Positions 25,317 through 34,388 of a stretch of 42,327 nucleotides of DNA are shown here, in pieces. The notes below the pieces were generated by a model. It was not told where the DNA came from, did no database searches, and saw only the letters and a program-made list of their open reading frames with translations. The stretch's first letter is position 1, and the number at the start of each line of letters is the position of its first letter. Both the position numbers and the translations under genes were made by a program. Origin of the DNA: Bradyrhizobium sp. (lineage in GTDB: Bacteria > Pseudomonadota > Alphaproteobacteria > Rhizobiales > Xanthobacteraceae); contig NZ_JAURXB010000294.1 in NCBI RefSeq assembly GCF_030654605.1, positions 1 to 42,327 on the forward strand. Direction: 5' to 3'.

Positions 25317-26129
25317 TCAACTCGTTTCACCATTCTTCAGGATGATCTCAATCGCCTTAGCGAAGCCCTCGTCCTCGTTCGAGGCCGTGACACGCGTCGC
25401 CATGTTCTTGATGTCGTCGGCAGCGTTGCCCATCGCGAAGGAGAGGCCGCTCGTCCTGAACATCGCCAGATCGTTTTCCATATCGCCGATGGTGGCGACC
25501 GCGTCGGTCGGAATACCCTGGCGCTTCGCCATGGCCTGGACAAAGGTGCCCTTGTCGCAGCCCGGCGGGGTGACATCGAGATAATAGCTTTGCGACCGCA
25601 CCGCGGTGGCTCGCCCGCCAAGGGTCTCCTGCAACGTAGCTTCACAGCGCTGCAACAACGCCGCGTTGCTGCTGGAGCCGACGATCTTGCAGGCGACGGT
25701 CAGGTAAGGCGAAAAATCCGCCACGACGGCCGGCTCCGCCCGGATCGCCCGCATTTCGTTCGGGACATACTCGCCGTCGCCGTTGCGGGTCAGCCAGCGA
25801 TCGTTGGTGAACAGCCAGATATCGACGCCGAACTCGTTCAACACGTCGAGGCTGATTTGCGCCGTGGCCGCCGGGATCAGGTGCTGCTCGATCGGGTTCA
25901 GCTGCGAGTCGACGATGGAGCTGCCGTTGAACGACCCGACCGGCAGCGTGATCTCCAGCGGCTCGATCAGAAACCGCATCCCGACGGTCGGACGGCTGGA
26001 GACGACGGTGAAGCCGATACCGGCATCGCCGAGCCGGCGGACCGCGCCCCTCGCGGCATCGGTCAGGATTTTCTCCCTGTTCACCAGCGTGCCATCGACA
26101 TCGGAAACAACGAGCGCGATGCGGGTCAT
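25317..26129 (-). CDS. HAD-superfamily (Cof-type) phosphatase
   Basis: 270 residues. HAD motif I is LVVSDVDGTLVN (Asp nucleophile near residue 10), motif II is TVVSSRPT, and motif IV is IGDMENDLAMF near residue 218, preceded by the C-terminal lysine region CDKGTFVQAM. A large C2 cap between motifs II and III places it in the Cof/SPP-like sugar-phosphatase branch. Substrate is unknown, though its context suggests a phosphosugar. Its ATG overlaps the gntK stop as ATGA, so it is the last gene of the tal-pgi/gnd/zwf/gntK operon. This is where one might look for 6-phosphogluconolactonase, but the fold is not that of Pgl. Confidence 0.85.
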   Translation of the reverse strand: MTRIALVVSDVDGTLVNREKILTDAARGAVRRLGDAGIGFTVVSSRPTVGMRFLIEPLEITLPVGSFNGSSIVDSQLNPIEQHLIPAATAQISLDVLNEFGVDIWLFTNDRWLTRNGDGEYVPNEMRAIRAEPAVVADFSPYLTVACKIVGSSSNAALLQRCEATLQETLGGRATAVRSQSYYLDVTPPGCDKGTFVQAMAKRQGIPTDAVATIGDMENDLAMFRTSGLSFAMGNAADDIKNMATRVTASNEDEGFAKAIEIILKNGETS

Positions 26130-26650
26130 GGCCGGCTCCTGCTGGTGCCAGGCCTGAGCTGGCGCACGATGTCTTCGACGATGGCCTCAATCGTGGCATC
26201 GATCGATACGGTGACGGGATTTTCGTTGCCGGCCGGCGGCTCCAGCGTTTTGAACTGACTGGCCAGCAGGCCCGGCGGCATGAAATGACCCTTGCGCGCG
26301 GCAAGCCGGCCGGCGATCAGATCCTGGGTACCGTCGAGGAAGACGATCCTGACATCGTCACGGCCATGCACGAGAACCTCGCGATAGGCCCGCTTCAGTG
26401 CGGAACAGGCGATCACCGCGCGTCCGCCAGCCTGGCAGACCCGGTCGATCTCGTCGGCAATCGCCTGCAGCCAGGGCCAGCGGTCCTCATCGGTCAGGGC
26501 ATGGCCGGCGCTCATCCTGGCAACGTTGCCGGGGGGATGAAACCTGTCGCCATCTTCGAAAGTCCAGCCCAGGCGTTCGGCCAGCGCTTCGCCGATGGTG
26601 CTCTTGCCGGAGCCGGATACGCCCATCACGATCAGCGCGCAGGGCATCAT
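26126..26650 (-). CDS. gntK: Gluconokinase
   Basis: 174 residues. P-loop GVSGSGKST near residues 10-18, followed by ALAERLGWTFEDGDRFHPPGNVARMSAGHALTDEDRWPWL, the signature of GntK-type gluconokinases. Later it has VIACSALKRAYREVL and GHFMPPGLLASQFKTLEPP. It phosphorylates gluconate to 6-phosphogluconate, the substrate of the neighbouring Gnd. The start directly abuts the zwf TAG (ATGATG at 26650); the second ATG at 26647 is equally possible. It overlaps the HAD gene by 4 bases. Confidence 0.94.
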   Translation of the reverse strand: MMPCALIVMGVSGSGKSTIGEALAERLGWTFEDGDRFHPPGNVARMSAGHALTDEDRWPWLQAIADEIDRVCQAGGRAVIACSALKRAYREVLVHGRDDVRIVFLDGTQDLIAGRLAARKGHFMPPGLLASQFKTLEPPAGNENPVTVSIDATIEAIVEDIVRQLRPGTSRSRP

Positions 26651-28165
26651 CTAACCGAGCTTTCGCCAGCTGCGGCCGTCACGGGTCAGCAGCGTGTTGG
26701 CCTCGGCGGGACCCTCGCTGCCGGCCTCGTAGCCGAGCAGGCCGTCGGCGCCGGCCTTCTTCCAGACATCCAGGAACGGTTGCACCGCCTTCCAGCCGGC
26801 TTCGACGCTGTCGGCGCGCTGAAACAGGATGTTGTCGCCGATCATGCAGTCATAGATCAGCGTCTCATAACCGGTGCTCGGCTCCGCCTTGAAGTAATCC
26901 TTGTAGCGGAACTTCATCTCGACGCCGTCGATCCGGATCGCGGGCCCGGGCACCTTGGTGTTGAATTGCAGCGCGATGCCCTCGGTCGGCGCCACGCCGA
27001 TCACGAGGTAGTTCTGCGCCAGCGTCTCCACCGGGGTGCAGCTGAACATCGCAAACGGCGCCTGCTTGAACTTGATTGCCACTTCGGTGCGTTTGACGCC
27101 GAGCGCCTTGCCGGTGCGCAGGTAGAAGGGAACGCCCGCCCAGCGCCAGTTGTCGATGGTGAGCTTCAGCGCAGCATAGGTTTCGGTGGTGCTGCCGGGA
27201 TCGACTTCCCCGGTGCTGCGATAGTCCCCGATCTCGACATCGTCGACCCTGCCGGCCCGGTACTGGCCGCGCACGGAATTCCGAAGGGCCTCGCTCTCGC
27301 TCGGAACCTGGATCGCCGCCAGCACGTCGGCCTTCTCCGCGCGTACCGAATGCGCATCGAACCGGATCGGAGGCTCCATCGCGACCAGCGACAGCAGCTG
27401 GAACAGATGGTTCGGCACCATGTCGCGCAGCGCGCCGGTCGCATCGTAGAAGCCGCCGCGGTGGCCGACGTCGAGCTTTTCGTCGACCGTGATCTGCACA
27501 TGGTCGATGTGATTGCGATTCCAGATCGGCTCGAACATGCCGTTGGCAAAGCGCAGCACCAGGATGTTCTGCACCGTCTCCTTGCCGAGATAATGGTCGA
27601 TCCGGTAGATCTGGTGTTCGTCGACAATGCCGAGCAGTTCGGCGTTCAGCGCCTTGGCCGAGGCCAAATCGGTGCCGAACGGCTTTTCGATCACCAGCCG
27701 CCGCCACGTGCCGTTCGGCTGGCTCAACATGCCGGTTCGTCCGAGTTGGCGGGCGATCGGCGCAAACGCATCGGGCGGCGTGGCCAGATAGAACAGGCGA
27801 TTGCCGCCGGTCTGCCTGATCGCCTCGAGTTCATCGAGCTGCGCCTCCATGCGGTCGAACGAGGCCGGTTCGCCGGGATCGGCGGCTATGCAGGTGACGC
27901 AATTGAGGAGTCGTTCGGCGGTTTCATCTTCCACCGGGCGGGTGGCGAATTCGCGCAGGCCCTTCATCAGGCTGTCGCGCAACGCTTCATTCGACGTCGT
28001 CTTGCGGGTGATGCCGACCACGCAGAATTTGTCGGGCAACAGTCCGGTGGCCGCCAGATTATACAGCGCGGGGATCACCAGCCGGTGGGCGAGATCGCCT
28101 GACGCGCCGAAGATAACGAAGGAACAGGGTTCGGGCTTTTTCCAGGCGGGCTGATCGGAAGGCAT
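26651..28165 (-). CDS. zwf: Glucose-6-phosphate 1-dehydrogenase
   Basis: 504 residues. The N-terminal nucleotide-binding segment is FVIFGASGDLAHRLVIPALYNL. The catalytic signature YRIDHYLGKETVQNILVLRFAN has the active-site His, and the substrate lysine is in VIEKPFG. Downstream are VPFYLRTGKALG and ALQFNTKVPG. The enzyme oxidises glucose-6-phosphate to 6-phosphogluconolactone, producing NADPH, and opens both the pentose phosphate and Entner-Doudoroff routes. It starts 6 bases after the gnd stop and touches gntK, so it lies inside the operon. Confidence 0.96.
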   Translation of the reverse strand: MPSDQPAWKKPEPCSFVIFGASGDLAHRLVIPALYNLAATGLLPDKFCVVGITRKTTSNEALRDSLMKGLREFATRPVEDETAERLLNCVTCIAADPGEPASFDRMEAQLDELEAIRQTGGNRLFYLATPPDAFAPIARQLGRTGMLSQPNGTWRRLVIEKPFGTDLASAKALNAELLGIVDEHQIYRIDHYLGKETVQNILVLRFANGMFEPIWNRNHIDHVQITVDEKLDVGHRGGFYDATGALRDMVPNHLFQLLSLVAMEPPIRFDAHSVRAEKADVLAAIQVPSESEALRNSVRGQYRAGRVDDVEIGDYRSTGEVDPGSTTETYAALKLTIDNWRWAGVPFYLRTGKALGVKRTEVAIKFKQAPFAMFSCTPVETLAQNYLVIGVAPTEGIALQFNTKVPGPAIRIDGVEMKFRYKDYFKAEPSTGYETLIYDCMIGDNILFQRADSVEAGWKAVQPFLDVWKKAGADGLLGYEAGSEGPAEANTLLTRDGRSWRKLG

Positions 28166-28171
28166 CGGCGG

Positions 28172-29200
28172 TTACGCCTTCGGCTTGACGATGTCGGGCG
28201 CGTTCTGCTGTACCGGCGCCGCATGCTGCTGCGGCTCCTTGTGGCCGCCAAAACCGTCGCGCATTGCGGAAAGAATTTTTTCGGCGAAGGTATGCTGCTT
28301 GCGCGAGCGAAACCGCGCGAACAGGGCCGCGGTCAGCACCTCCGCCGGGACCGCCTCGTCGATGGCGGCGTTGACGGTCCAGCGGCCCTCGCCGGAATCA
28401 TCGACATATCCCGAATAGCTCTCCAGCGTTGGATTCCTGGCCAGCGCCGAAGCCGTGAGGTCGAGCAGCCATGACGGGATCACGCTGCCGCGCCGCCAGA
28501 CCTCGGCAATGTCAGCGATATCAAGATCGAATCGATGCTCGGCGGGCAGCGCGTCGATATTGGCATTGCGCAGGATGTCGAAGCCCTCGGCATAGGCCTG
28601 CATCAGGCCGTATTCGATGCCGTTATGGATCATCTTGACGAAATGGCCTGACCCGACCGGGCCGGCGTGAATATAGCCCTGCTCGATTCGGGCGTCGCGT
28701 CCTTCGCGTCCGTCGGTTCGCGGAATATCGCCAATGCCCGGCGCCAGGCTCGCAAAAATCGGGTCGAGGCGGTCGACCACCGCCTTGTCGCCGCCGATCA
28801 TCATGCAATAGCCGCGCTCGATGCCCCAGACGCCGCCAGAGGTGCCGACATCCACATAATGGAGGCCGCGCTCCCTCAGCGCCTTGCCGCGGCGGACGTC
28901 GTCCTGCCAAAAGCTGTTGCCGCCGTCGATGATGACGTCGCCGCTCTCCATCCACTTTGTCAGCTCGTCGATGGTCGCCTGGGTGATCCCGCCCGCGGGC
29001 AGCATCACCCAGGCAGTGCGCGGCCGCTCCAGCCTGGAGACAAAATCCTGTAGCGAACTCCCGCCCGCTGCGCCCTCGGCCGCGAGCGCGGCAACGGCCT
29101 TGGGATCCTTGTCATAAACGACCGCCGAATGGCCGTGCTTCATCAGCCGGCGGACGATGTTGCCGCCCATCCGCCCCAAGCCGATCATTCCGAGCTGCAT
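28172..29200 (-). CDS. gnd: 6-phosphogluconate dehydrogenase (short form)
   Basis: 342 residues, the shorter YqeC/GndA-like type. N-terminal Rossmann motif MIGLGRMGGNIVRRLMKHGH, then GDVIIDGGNSFWQDDVRRGKAL, VGTSGGVWGIERGYCMMIGG, and GSGHFVKMIHNGIEYGLMQAYAEGF with the catalytic lysine. It decarboxylates 6-phosphogluconate to ribulose-5-phosphate. Short forms are often NAD-preferring, but cofactor choice cannot be read reliably here. The C-terminal tail after GFGGHKE is alanine/glutamine rich and likely disordered. It starts 11 bases after the tal-pgi stop. Confidence 0.94.
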   Translation of the reverse strand: MQLGMIGLGRMGGNIVRRLMKHGHSAVVYDKDPKAVAALAAEGAAGGSSLQDFVSRLERPRTAWVMLPAGGITQATIDELTKWMESGDVIIDGGNSFWQDDVRRGKALRERGLHYVDVGTSGGVWGIERGYCMMIGGDKAVVDRLDPIFASLAPGIGDIPRTDGREGRDARIEQGYIHAGPVGSGHFVKMIHNGIEYGLMQAYAEGFDILRNANIDALPAEHRFDLDIADIAEVWRRGSVIPSWLLDLTASALARNPTLESYSGYVDDSGEGRWTVNAAIDEAVPAEVLTAALFARFRSRKQHTFAEKILSAMRDGFGGHKEPQQHAAPVQQNAPDIVKPKA

Positions 29201-29211
29201 GGGGAATACCC

Positions 29212-32058
29212 TTAGTTCAAGGCCTCGGTGATCGCAGCATCGAGCATCTTCAGTCCCGATGCGAGATCGCCCTTGAGATGCACGCGCAATGCACGCCGGC
29301 CGCGCTCGGTCAGCACGTCGAAATCGCCGCGGGCCTGCGCCGCCTTGATCACGCCGAAGCTGGCCTTCTGGCCGGGCACCGCGAGATCCTTGCCGTCATC
29401 GGCGGTGATCTGCAGGAAGACGCCGCTGTCGGGGCCGCCCTTGTAGGCCTGTCCGGTGGAATGCAGGAAGCGCGGGCCGAATTCGGCGCAGGTTGCGACA
29501 TGGCGTTTGTCGCGAACCGCGAGCCGCATGGTTTGCAGGCTGCCGATATGATCAGCATCGCGTTCGATATAGGCCAGCAGCGCGACATAATCGTCCGCGC
29601 CGGCGCGGGCGAGATGGGCTTTGAGCCAGGAGCCGAGATCGCCATCGGCGCCGGCCTTGCGCAGCTCCGCGGCATTTCTGTCGTCGGTGTAGAGATCGGC
29701 CCCGGCGGTGGACATGACAGGCTTTTCCGCAGGCAGTTTGCCTGTCTTCTCGAACGCCGTGGTCAGCTCGCGCGTCTTGATCTTGGCGTCCTCGACGTCG
29801 GGCTGGTTGAACGGATTGATGCCGAGCACGGCACCCGCCACCGCCGTCGCCATCTCGAACCGGAAAAATTCCTGGCCGATATGGTCGATCGATTTCATGA
29901 CGATGCGGACCACCGGATGCCCGGCCGCTTCAAGTGCGGACAGCTTTTCGTCATGCGCCGTGTCGTCTTCACCTTCGGTCCGGATGTCGATGAAGAAGCG
30001 GTCGCGGCCGTAAGCCGCGGGATCGCCGAGCGGCTCGCCGTCGATCGGGATCAGGCCCTTGCCTTCCTTGCCTGTGGATTCGGCGATCAGCTGCTCGGCC
30101 CAGGCGCCGAAATCGGCGACCTTTGCGGATGAGAGGATGGTGACCTTGTCTCGGCCTTCGAGCCCCGCCAGCCCCAGGGCCAGGCCAAGCTGCACGCCGG
30201 GATTTTCGTGCGGCGGCACGTCGGGTCCGCAGGAGCGAACCATGGCGAGCGTATGCTTGATCAGGGTGCGGACATCGATGCCCGCGGTTGCCGCCGGCAC
30301 CAGTCCGAACGGCGACAGCACGGAGTAGCGTCCGCCGATGCTGGGATCGCCATGGAAGATACGGGCAAAGCCTTGTTTGGTCGCAACCTTCTCCAGCGAC
30401 GAGCCGGGATCGGTCACCGCGATAAAGCGATGGCCGGCCTTGTCGGCGCCGATGGTCTCGGAGACTCGCGCGAAGAAGTAATCCTTCATCGCGTTGGGCT
30501 CGGTGGTGCCGCCGGATTTGCTGGAGACGATGAACACGGTATTGGCGAGGTTGACCGAGCCTTGCAGGGTGCGAACCTGCGCGGGATCGGTTGAATCAAG
30601 CACATGCAGTCTCGGAAAGCCGGGCTGCTTGGCAAATGTCTCCGCCAGAACCTCCGGCCCGAGACTCGATCCACCCATGCCGAGCACCACGGCGTCGGTG
30701 AAGTTTTGTCCTTTCACGCGCTGCGCATAATCCTCGTAGTCGGCGATGTCGGCGGCCTCGGCGCTGTTGAGCCAGCCCAGCCATTTGTGTTCGTCGCTCC
30801 CGCTCCAGACCGATTTGTCGTGTTGCCAGAGCCGGCGGATTTTGGCCGACGCGCGCCATTCCTCGGTGGCCTTCTCGACCGCGCTGACGATGGTGCCGCC
30901 GAGCTTCAACTGCTGGCGGTCGATGCCTGCGCCGAGCACGCTGGCGCGCTTGTGCGCGACCGCGCCGTAGAGCTTGTCGGCGGCGTCGGCGAACAGCCTG
31001 ACGCCGTCCCTGACCAGTTCGGCGGCGATGGCATCGAGCGAGATGCCGGACTTCTCGAGTTCGACGAGAACGTGCCTGGCGTCCTCGATGTTTTCCTCGA
31101 GGCTGTCGCGCGGCGTGCCGTGGTCGCGGAAGGCGTCGAGCGTCGCCGGCGGCACCGTGTTGATGGTGTTGGGACCGATCAGCTCCTCGACATAGAGCAC
31201 ATCGCTGTAGTCCTTGTTCTTGGTGCCGGTCGAGGCCCACAGCAGCCGCTGCGGTTTGGCGCCCTTGGCGGCAAGTTTGTCCCAGCGCGCGCCGGAAAAC
31301 AGCCGCTTGTATTCCTGGTAGGCCATCTTGGCGTTGGCGATGGCGACCTTGCCCTTGAGCGCGCTCAGGCGCGCCTTTTCGGTCGGGTCATTTGCCTTTG
31401 CGATCTTCTCATCGAGCTCCTTGTCGACCGCGCTGTCGATGCGGCTGACGAAGAAAGAGGCGACGCTGGCGACGCGTGAGGGATCGCCGCCGCTCTTGAC
31501 GAGTTTTTCCAGGCCCGCGAGATAGGCCTCGGCGACCTGCACATAGACTTTCTGCGAGAACAGCAGCGTGATGTTGATACTGATGCCCGCGCCGATCAGC
31601 TGCTGGATCGCGGGCAGGCCTTCCGGCGTCGCCGGCACCTTGACCATCAGGTTCTTGCGACCGACGTCCTTCCAGAGCCGCTCGGCCTCGGCGACGGTGC
31701 CTTTGGAATCCATCGCCAGATAGGGCGAGACCTCCAAACTGACAAAGCCGTCCTCGCCCCTCAACTGGTCATAGACCGGGCGCAGCACGTCCGCCGCGTT
31801 CTGGATGTCCTCGATCGCCAGATGCTCGAACAATTCGGCAACCGGGCGATCGCCCTTTTCCAGGGCGTTCCCGATGGCGCCGTCATATTCGTCCGAACTG
31901 CCGATCGCCTTCTCGAAGATCGACGGATTCGACGTAACGCCCTTGACGCCGTCGGTGTCGATCAGCCGCTTCAGGTCGCCCCTGGCGACGAAGCCGCGGG
32001 CCAGGAAATCCAGCCAGACCGCCTGGCCGTGGTTTTCGAGTGCTTTGACGGGATTCAT
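29212..32058 (-). CDS. tal-pgi: Bifunctional transaldolase/glucose-6-phosphate isomerase
   Basis: 948 residues. The N-terminal about 370 residues are a transaldolase: MNPVKALENHGQAVWLDFLARGF, DTDGVKGVTSNPSIFEKAI, NLMVKVPATPEGL with the Schiff-base lysine, and LLWASTGTKNKDYSD. The rest is a phosphoglucose isomerase: LGMGGSSLGPEVLAE, FIVSSKSGGTTEPN, FAIT-like FIAVTDPGSSLEKVA, and a C-terminal isomerase region. The fusion joins the non-oxidative pentose phosphate pathway to glycolysis and gluconeogenesis in one chain. The ATG at 32058 starts the conserved N-terminus, with AAGG nearby; the frame is open to 32190 but that extension is not transaldolase-like. It is the first gene of the five-gene operon. 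Confidence 0.95.
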   Translation of the reverse strand: MNPVKALENHGQAVWLDFLARGFVARGDLKRLIDTDGVKGVTSNPSIFEKAIGSSDEYDGAIGNALEKGDRPVAELFEHLAIEDIQNAADVLRPVYDQLRGEDGFVSLEVSPYLAMDSKGTVAEAERLWKDVGRKNLMVKVPATPEGLPAIQQLIGAGISINITLLFSQKVYVQVAEAYLAGLEKLVKSGGDPSRVASVASFFVSRIDSAVDKELDEKIAKANDPTEKARLSALKGKVAIANAKMAYQEYKRLFSGARWDKLAAKGAKPQRLLWASTGTKNKDYSDVLYVEELIGPNTINTVPPATLDAFRDHGTPRDSLEENIEDARHVLVELEKSGISLDAIAAELVRDGVRLFADAADKLYGAVAHKRASVLGAGIDRQQLKLGGTIVSAVEKATEEWRASAKIRRLWQHDKSVWSGSDEHKWLGWLNSAEAADIADYEDYAQRVKGQNFTDAVVLGMGGSSLGPEVLAETFAKQPGFPRLHVLDSTDPAQVRTLQGSVNLANTVFIVSSKSGGTTEPNAMKDYFFARVSETIGADKAGHRFIAVTDPGSSLEKVATKQGFARIFHGDPSIGGRYSVLSPFGLVPAATAGIDVRTLIKHTLAMVRSCGPDVPPHENPGVQLGLALGLAGLEGRDKVTILSSAKVADFGAWAEQLIAESTGKEGKGLIPIDGEPLGDPAAYGRDRFFIDIRTEGEDDTAHDEKLSALEAAGHPVVRIVMKSIDHIGQEFFRFEMATAVAGAVLGINPFNQPDVEDAKIKTRELTTAFEKTGKLPAEKPVMSTAGADLYTDDRNAAELRKAGADGDLGSWLKAHLARAGADDYVALLAYIERDADHIGSLQTMRLAVRDKRHVATCAEFGPRFLHSTGQAYKGGPDSGVFLQITADDGKDLAVPGQKASFGVIKAAQARGDFDVLTERGRRALRVHLKGDLASGLKMLDAAITEALN

Positions 32059-32296
32059 GATGCCTTGTTCTGTTCGAGCTGGGTTTGCTGCGGGTTCCCG
32101 GCACCTTTTCTGGCGAGGGGCCGGGTTGTCAACAAGTGGTTGGGCAACGCTGGGGAGGGGACTATGCGGATCCCCCGAGGCTAACGCCATTCACACCCTA
32201 TCGATCCCTCCGGGACGTGGCGGTTTAGTGGCGATCCCGGTTTCTGGAGGGCGATTGAACCGCTTTTTGGGCGACGACAGCGGTATGACGCGGAAT
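32059..32296. promoter_or_regulatory. Probable promoter region of the tal-pgi operon
   Basis: 238 bases between the start of tal-pgi and the stop of the RMD1-like gene, both on the minus strand. A consensus TTGACA (minus strand, 32132-32127) lies about 70 bases upstream of the tal-pgi ATG, but the hexamer 17 bases downstream (AAAAGG) is a poor -10. No other feature is recognised. Confidence 0.3.
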
Positions 32297-33124
32297 TTAG
32301 CCAGGGCGCAAGAAAAGGTCGTACAGGTAGACCGAGATTTCGAGCATGATCAGGAGCACGATCATGGTTTCCAGCCGAATCCCTCGCTGCGCGTCGATCA
32401 GTTCGGTGAGCGCAGCCATCATCACCTCGATGGCGTCGAGCTTGCGCGACAGCGCCTTGGCGCGCTTCCGGAAATGGTAGGCTTCGGCCAGTCGTTCGTG
32501 CAATTGCCCGACTTCACCATCATCCGGCGACAACTCGGGTCTTTCTTCCACTTCGACCCGTTCAAGAAGGCGATGATGGGTCAGCAGCGCATGTCCGACA
32601 GTGCGCAGCATCCGTTTCCGCTGCCACGGCAGCCGGCCGGTATTGGCGAGGTCGCTGGCAAAAGGTTCGAGCACCTCGATGAGATTCCTGACCTCTTCTT
32701 CCTCAGAGGCGAGTGCGACATTCTTGGCAAGCGCATCGACTACGACGACGAGGCGCGGAGGTGACAGGTTCCGGACGGTAATGACATCCCCCGAGATCTT
32801 GTCGCTCGCTCCGATCTCGATCTCCGATGTCACGATGACCGGCGCGTCCAACCGGCCTTCGACGCGATCGCCCAGCTTTTGCAGGAAAGCCTCTTCCTCG
32901 CCCTGCGAAACCCCAATGAGGACGACGGTACCATAGGGCAACAGCGCGGCAGAGCCTCCATCGCGCAGGCGCAATATCAGTGGCGACGTCGCGACGGCTT
33001 CGGCTTGATTGAGGTCTGCGGCTTCGAGGCTCGTCAGCTTGAGACGACGGCCAAGGCGAAATGCGCGAGCAGGCAGCCGCTGTGTGGTACTCGCGCGCGA
33101 GGGGGTGAGCGGGTTGTCGGTCAT
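32297..33124 (-). CDS. RMD1/YagE family (DUF155) protein
   Basis: 275 residues from MTDNPLTPSRASTTQRLP. The N-terminal about 175 residues carry the DUF155 pattern LPARAFRLGRRLKL, PYGTVVLIGVSQGEEEAFL and LVVVVDALAKNVALASEEEEV. A long charged, probably coiled helix follows (about 200-245, RLAEAYHFRKRAKALSRKLDAIEVMMAAL). A C-terminal hydrophobic segment, MIVLLIMLEISVYLYDLFLRPG, anchors it in the membrane. Eukaryotic homologues (Rmd1, Sif2, RMND1) are membrane-tethered proteins linked to mitochondrial translation or the cytoskeleton; the bacterial role is unknown. The ATG at 33124 with AGGTG upstream is preferred over an open extension to 33208. Confidence 0.85.
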   Translation of the reverse strand: MTDNPLTPSRASTTQRLPARAFRLGRRLKLTSLEAADLNQAEAVATSPLILRLRDGGSAALLPYGTVVLIGVSQGEEEAFLQKLGDRVEGRLDAPVIVTSEIEIGASDKISGDVITVRNLSPPRLVVVVDALAKNVALASEEEEVRNLIEVLEPFASDLANTGRLPWQRKRMLRTVGHALLTHHRLLERVEVEERPELSPDDGEVGQLHERLAEAYHFRKRAKALSRKLDAIEVMMAALTELIDAQRGIRLETMIVLLIMLEISVYLYDLFLRPG

Positions 33125-33265
33125 TTCACCTGGTGCAGGACGTCCGGATCCTCGCTGGCGGGCAGGCGAAAAATTCCAGCGAGATTGCCTGAGTGCAGGC
33201 TGGCACACGGCAAGAGAACCGGGATTGCGCTATATCAACTTCCAGGAGCCGGGCGTTACGGACCT

Positions 33266-33715
33266 TTACGGCCGCAGATAGAGATAACCCTGCGACTGCA
33301 ATTCCGCGATCCGGACCACGCCGCCCTGCTCGACACCGACCAGGCCCGGAAGCAAATCCTTCAGCTCGACCTTCTGCGATTTCATGGTGTTGCCGCAGGC
33401 GGCGAGTTCGACCCCGGCCCTGGAAAATTGAGCGACGCGCCGGGCGATATCCGGGTTCGCGGCGCTCAGGTGAAACGACCGCAGCGCCTGGCCGTGAATC
33501 ACCAGCGCGATGGTGACGTGGTCGGGACCGCCGACGCCGTCGAAATGATTCTGGATATTGCCGAGCACGAACGAGACCTTGTCGAGGTCGTTGAGATGAT
33601 AGACCACTTTCAATTTGGCGGCGGGTGCGGCGTCGGTGGCCGCGCCGGCGCGCGATGCGGCGAAGGCCGCGCCAAAGGCCGAAACCGCGCCCCACAAGAT
33701 GCTGCGTCGATGCAT
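33266..33715 (-). CDS. Exported DsrE/DsrF-like family protein
   Basis: 149 residues. The N-terminus MHRRSILWGAVSAFGAAFAASRAGA has a twin-arginine and a hydrophobic core, so Tat or Sec export is likely with cleavage near residue 25. The mature part KLKVVYHLNDLDKVSFVLGNIQNHFDG, VTIALVIHGQALRSF, and FSRAGVELAACGNTMKSQKV matches the DsrE-like fold. A single cysteine (in ELAACGNTM) sits where DsrE-type proteins carry a sulfur-handling cysteine. Function is not defined; exported members are often near thiosulfate- or stress-related genes. The preceding RMD1 gene is in the same orientation, 141 bases downstream of its stop. Confidence 0.85.
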   Translation of the reverse strand: MHRRSILWGAVSAFGAAFAASRAGAATDAAPAAKLKVVYHLNDLDKVSFVLGNIQNHFDGVGGPDHVTIALVIHGQALRSFHLSAANPDIARRVAQFSRAGVELAACGNTMKSQKVELKDLLPGLVGVEQGGVVRIAELQSQGYLYLRP

Positions 33716-33755
33716 GGCACTCTCCCTGGGTTGCTGAACGGGATCTGCAGCGAGC

Positions 33756-34388
33756 CTATCGTTTGCGCCTGATCTCCGCCAGTTCCTTGCGGTCGGTCAC
33801 CAGCGTGGCACATTCGCGGATGTCGGCGCGGTCGAGCCGGAACACCTTGTCGTCGGCGCCGCCGACCAATGCGTCGCTGAGTTCCTCGTCTGGCTTGCTG
33901 TTCTGCCAGATCCGCACCCGCTCGACCCGGACGATCGCGGATTTTTCGTCCTTCGACATCGCAACATTGAGCCCGCCACCGTCGCAATCGACGCCGCAGC
34001 CGAGGCGTATTTCATGTCCATCGTCTTCGGGCACGAAGTGATTGCAGGAGCCGCTGGAGTCGAAATCGCCCGATCGATGGCGATACTTCAGGCCGAGCCG
34101 GAACGAATAATTGGTGATCTTCTCTTCCGGCGGGGTCTCGGCGGTGACCAGCAGCTTCATCGCGTTGACCTGCTGCAGGGGGTGACGCGCCAGGTGGTCG
34201 GGGTCATAGCGGCGCACGAAGCAGGCATAGGCCTTCTTGCCCGGCGGCTTGCTGAACATCCTGACATCGAACGCGGCCGCCCTGGCCTTGTCGATGCCTT
34301 CCTCTCCGGCGTGGCCGAGGGTGATCCCGGTGGCCGGGACCGCCAGCGCCGCGGCGGCAGCCAGCGTCGCATTCCAACGGTGTTTCAT
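33756..34388 (-). CDS. Exported protein of unknown function
   Basis: About 210 residues from MKHRWNATLAAAAALAVPATGITLGHA, a signal peptide. Upstream in-frame ATGs at 34418 and 34403 are possible starts. The mature part contains KKAYACFVRRYDPDHLARHPLQQVNAMKLLV, GDFDSSGSCNHFVPEDDGHEIRLGCGVDCDGGGLNV and DKVFRLDRADIRECATLVTDRKELAEIRRKR. Six cysteines (CFV, SCN, GCG, DCD, ECA and so on) suggest disulfides or metal binding in the periplasm. No named family is recognised. It precedes the DsrE gene by 40 bases in the direction of transcription and is probably co-transcribed with it. Confidence 0.7.
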   Translation of the reverse strand: MKHRWNATLAAAAALAVPATGITLGHAGEEGIDKARAAAFDVRMFSKPPGKKAYACFVRRYDPDHLARHPLQQVNAMKLLVTAETPPEEKITNYSFRLGLKYRHRSGDFDSSGSCNHFVPEDDGHEIRLGCGVDCDGGGLNVAMSKDEKSAIVRVERVRIWQNSKPDEELSDALVGGADDKVFRLDRADIRECATLVTDRKELAEIRRKR

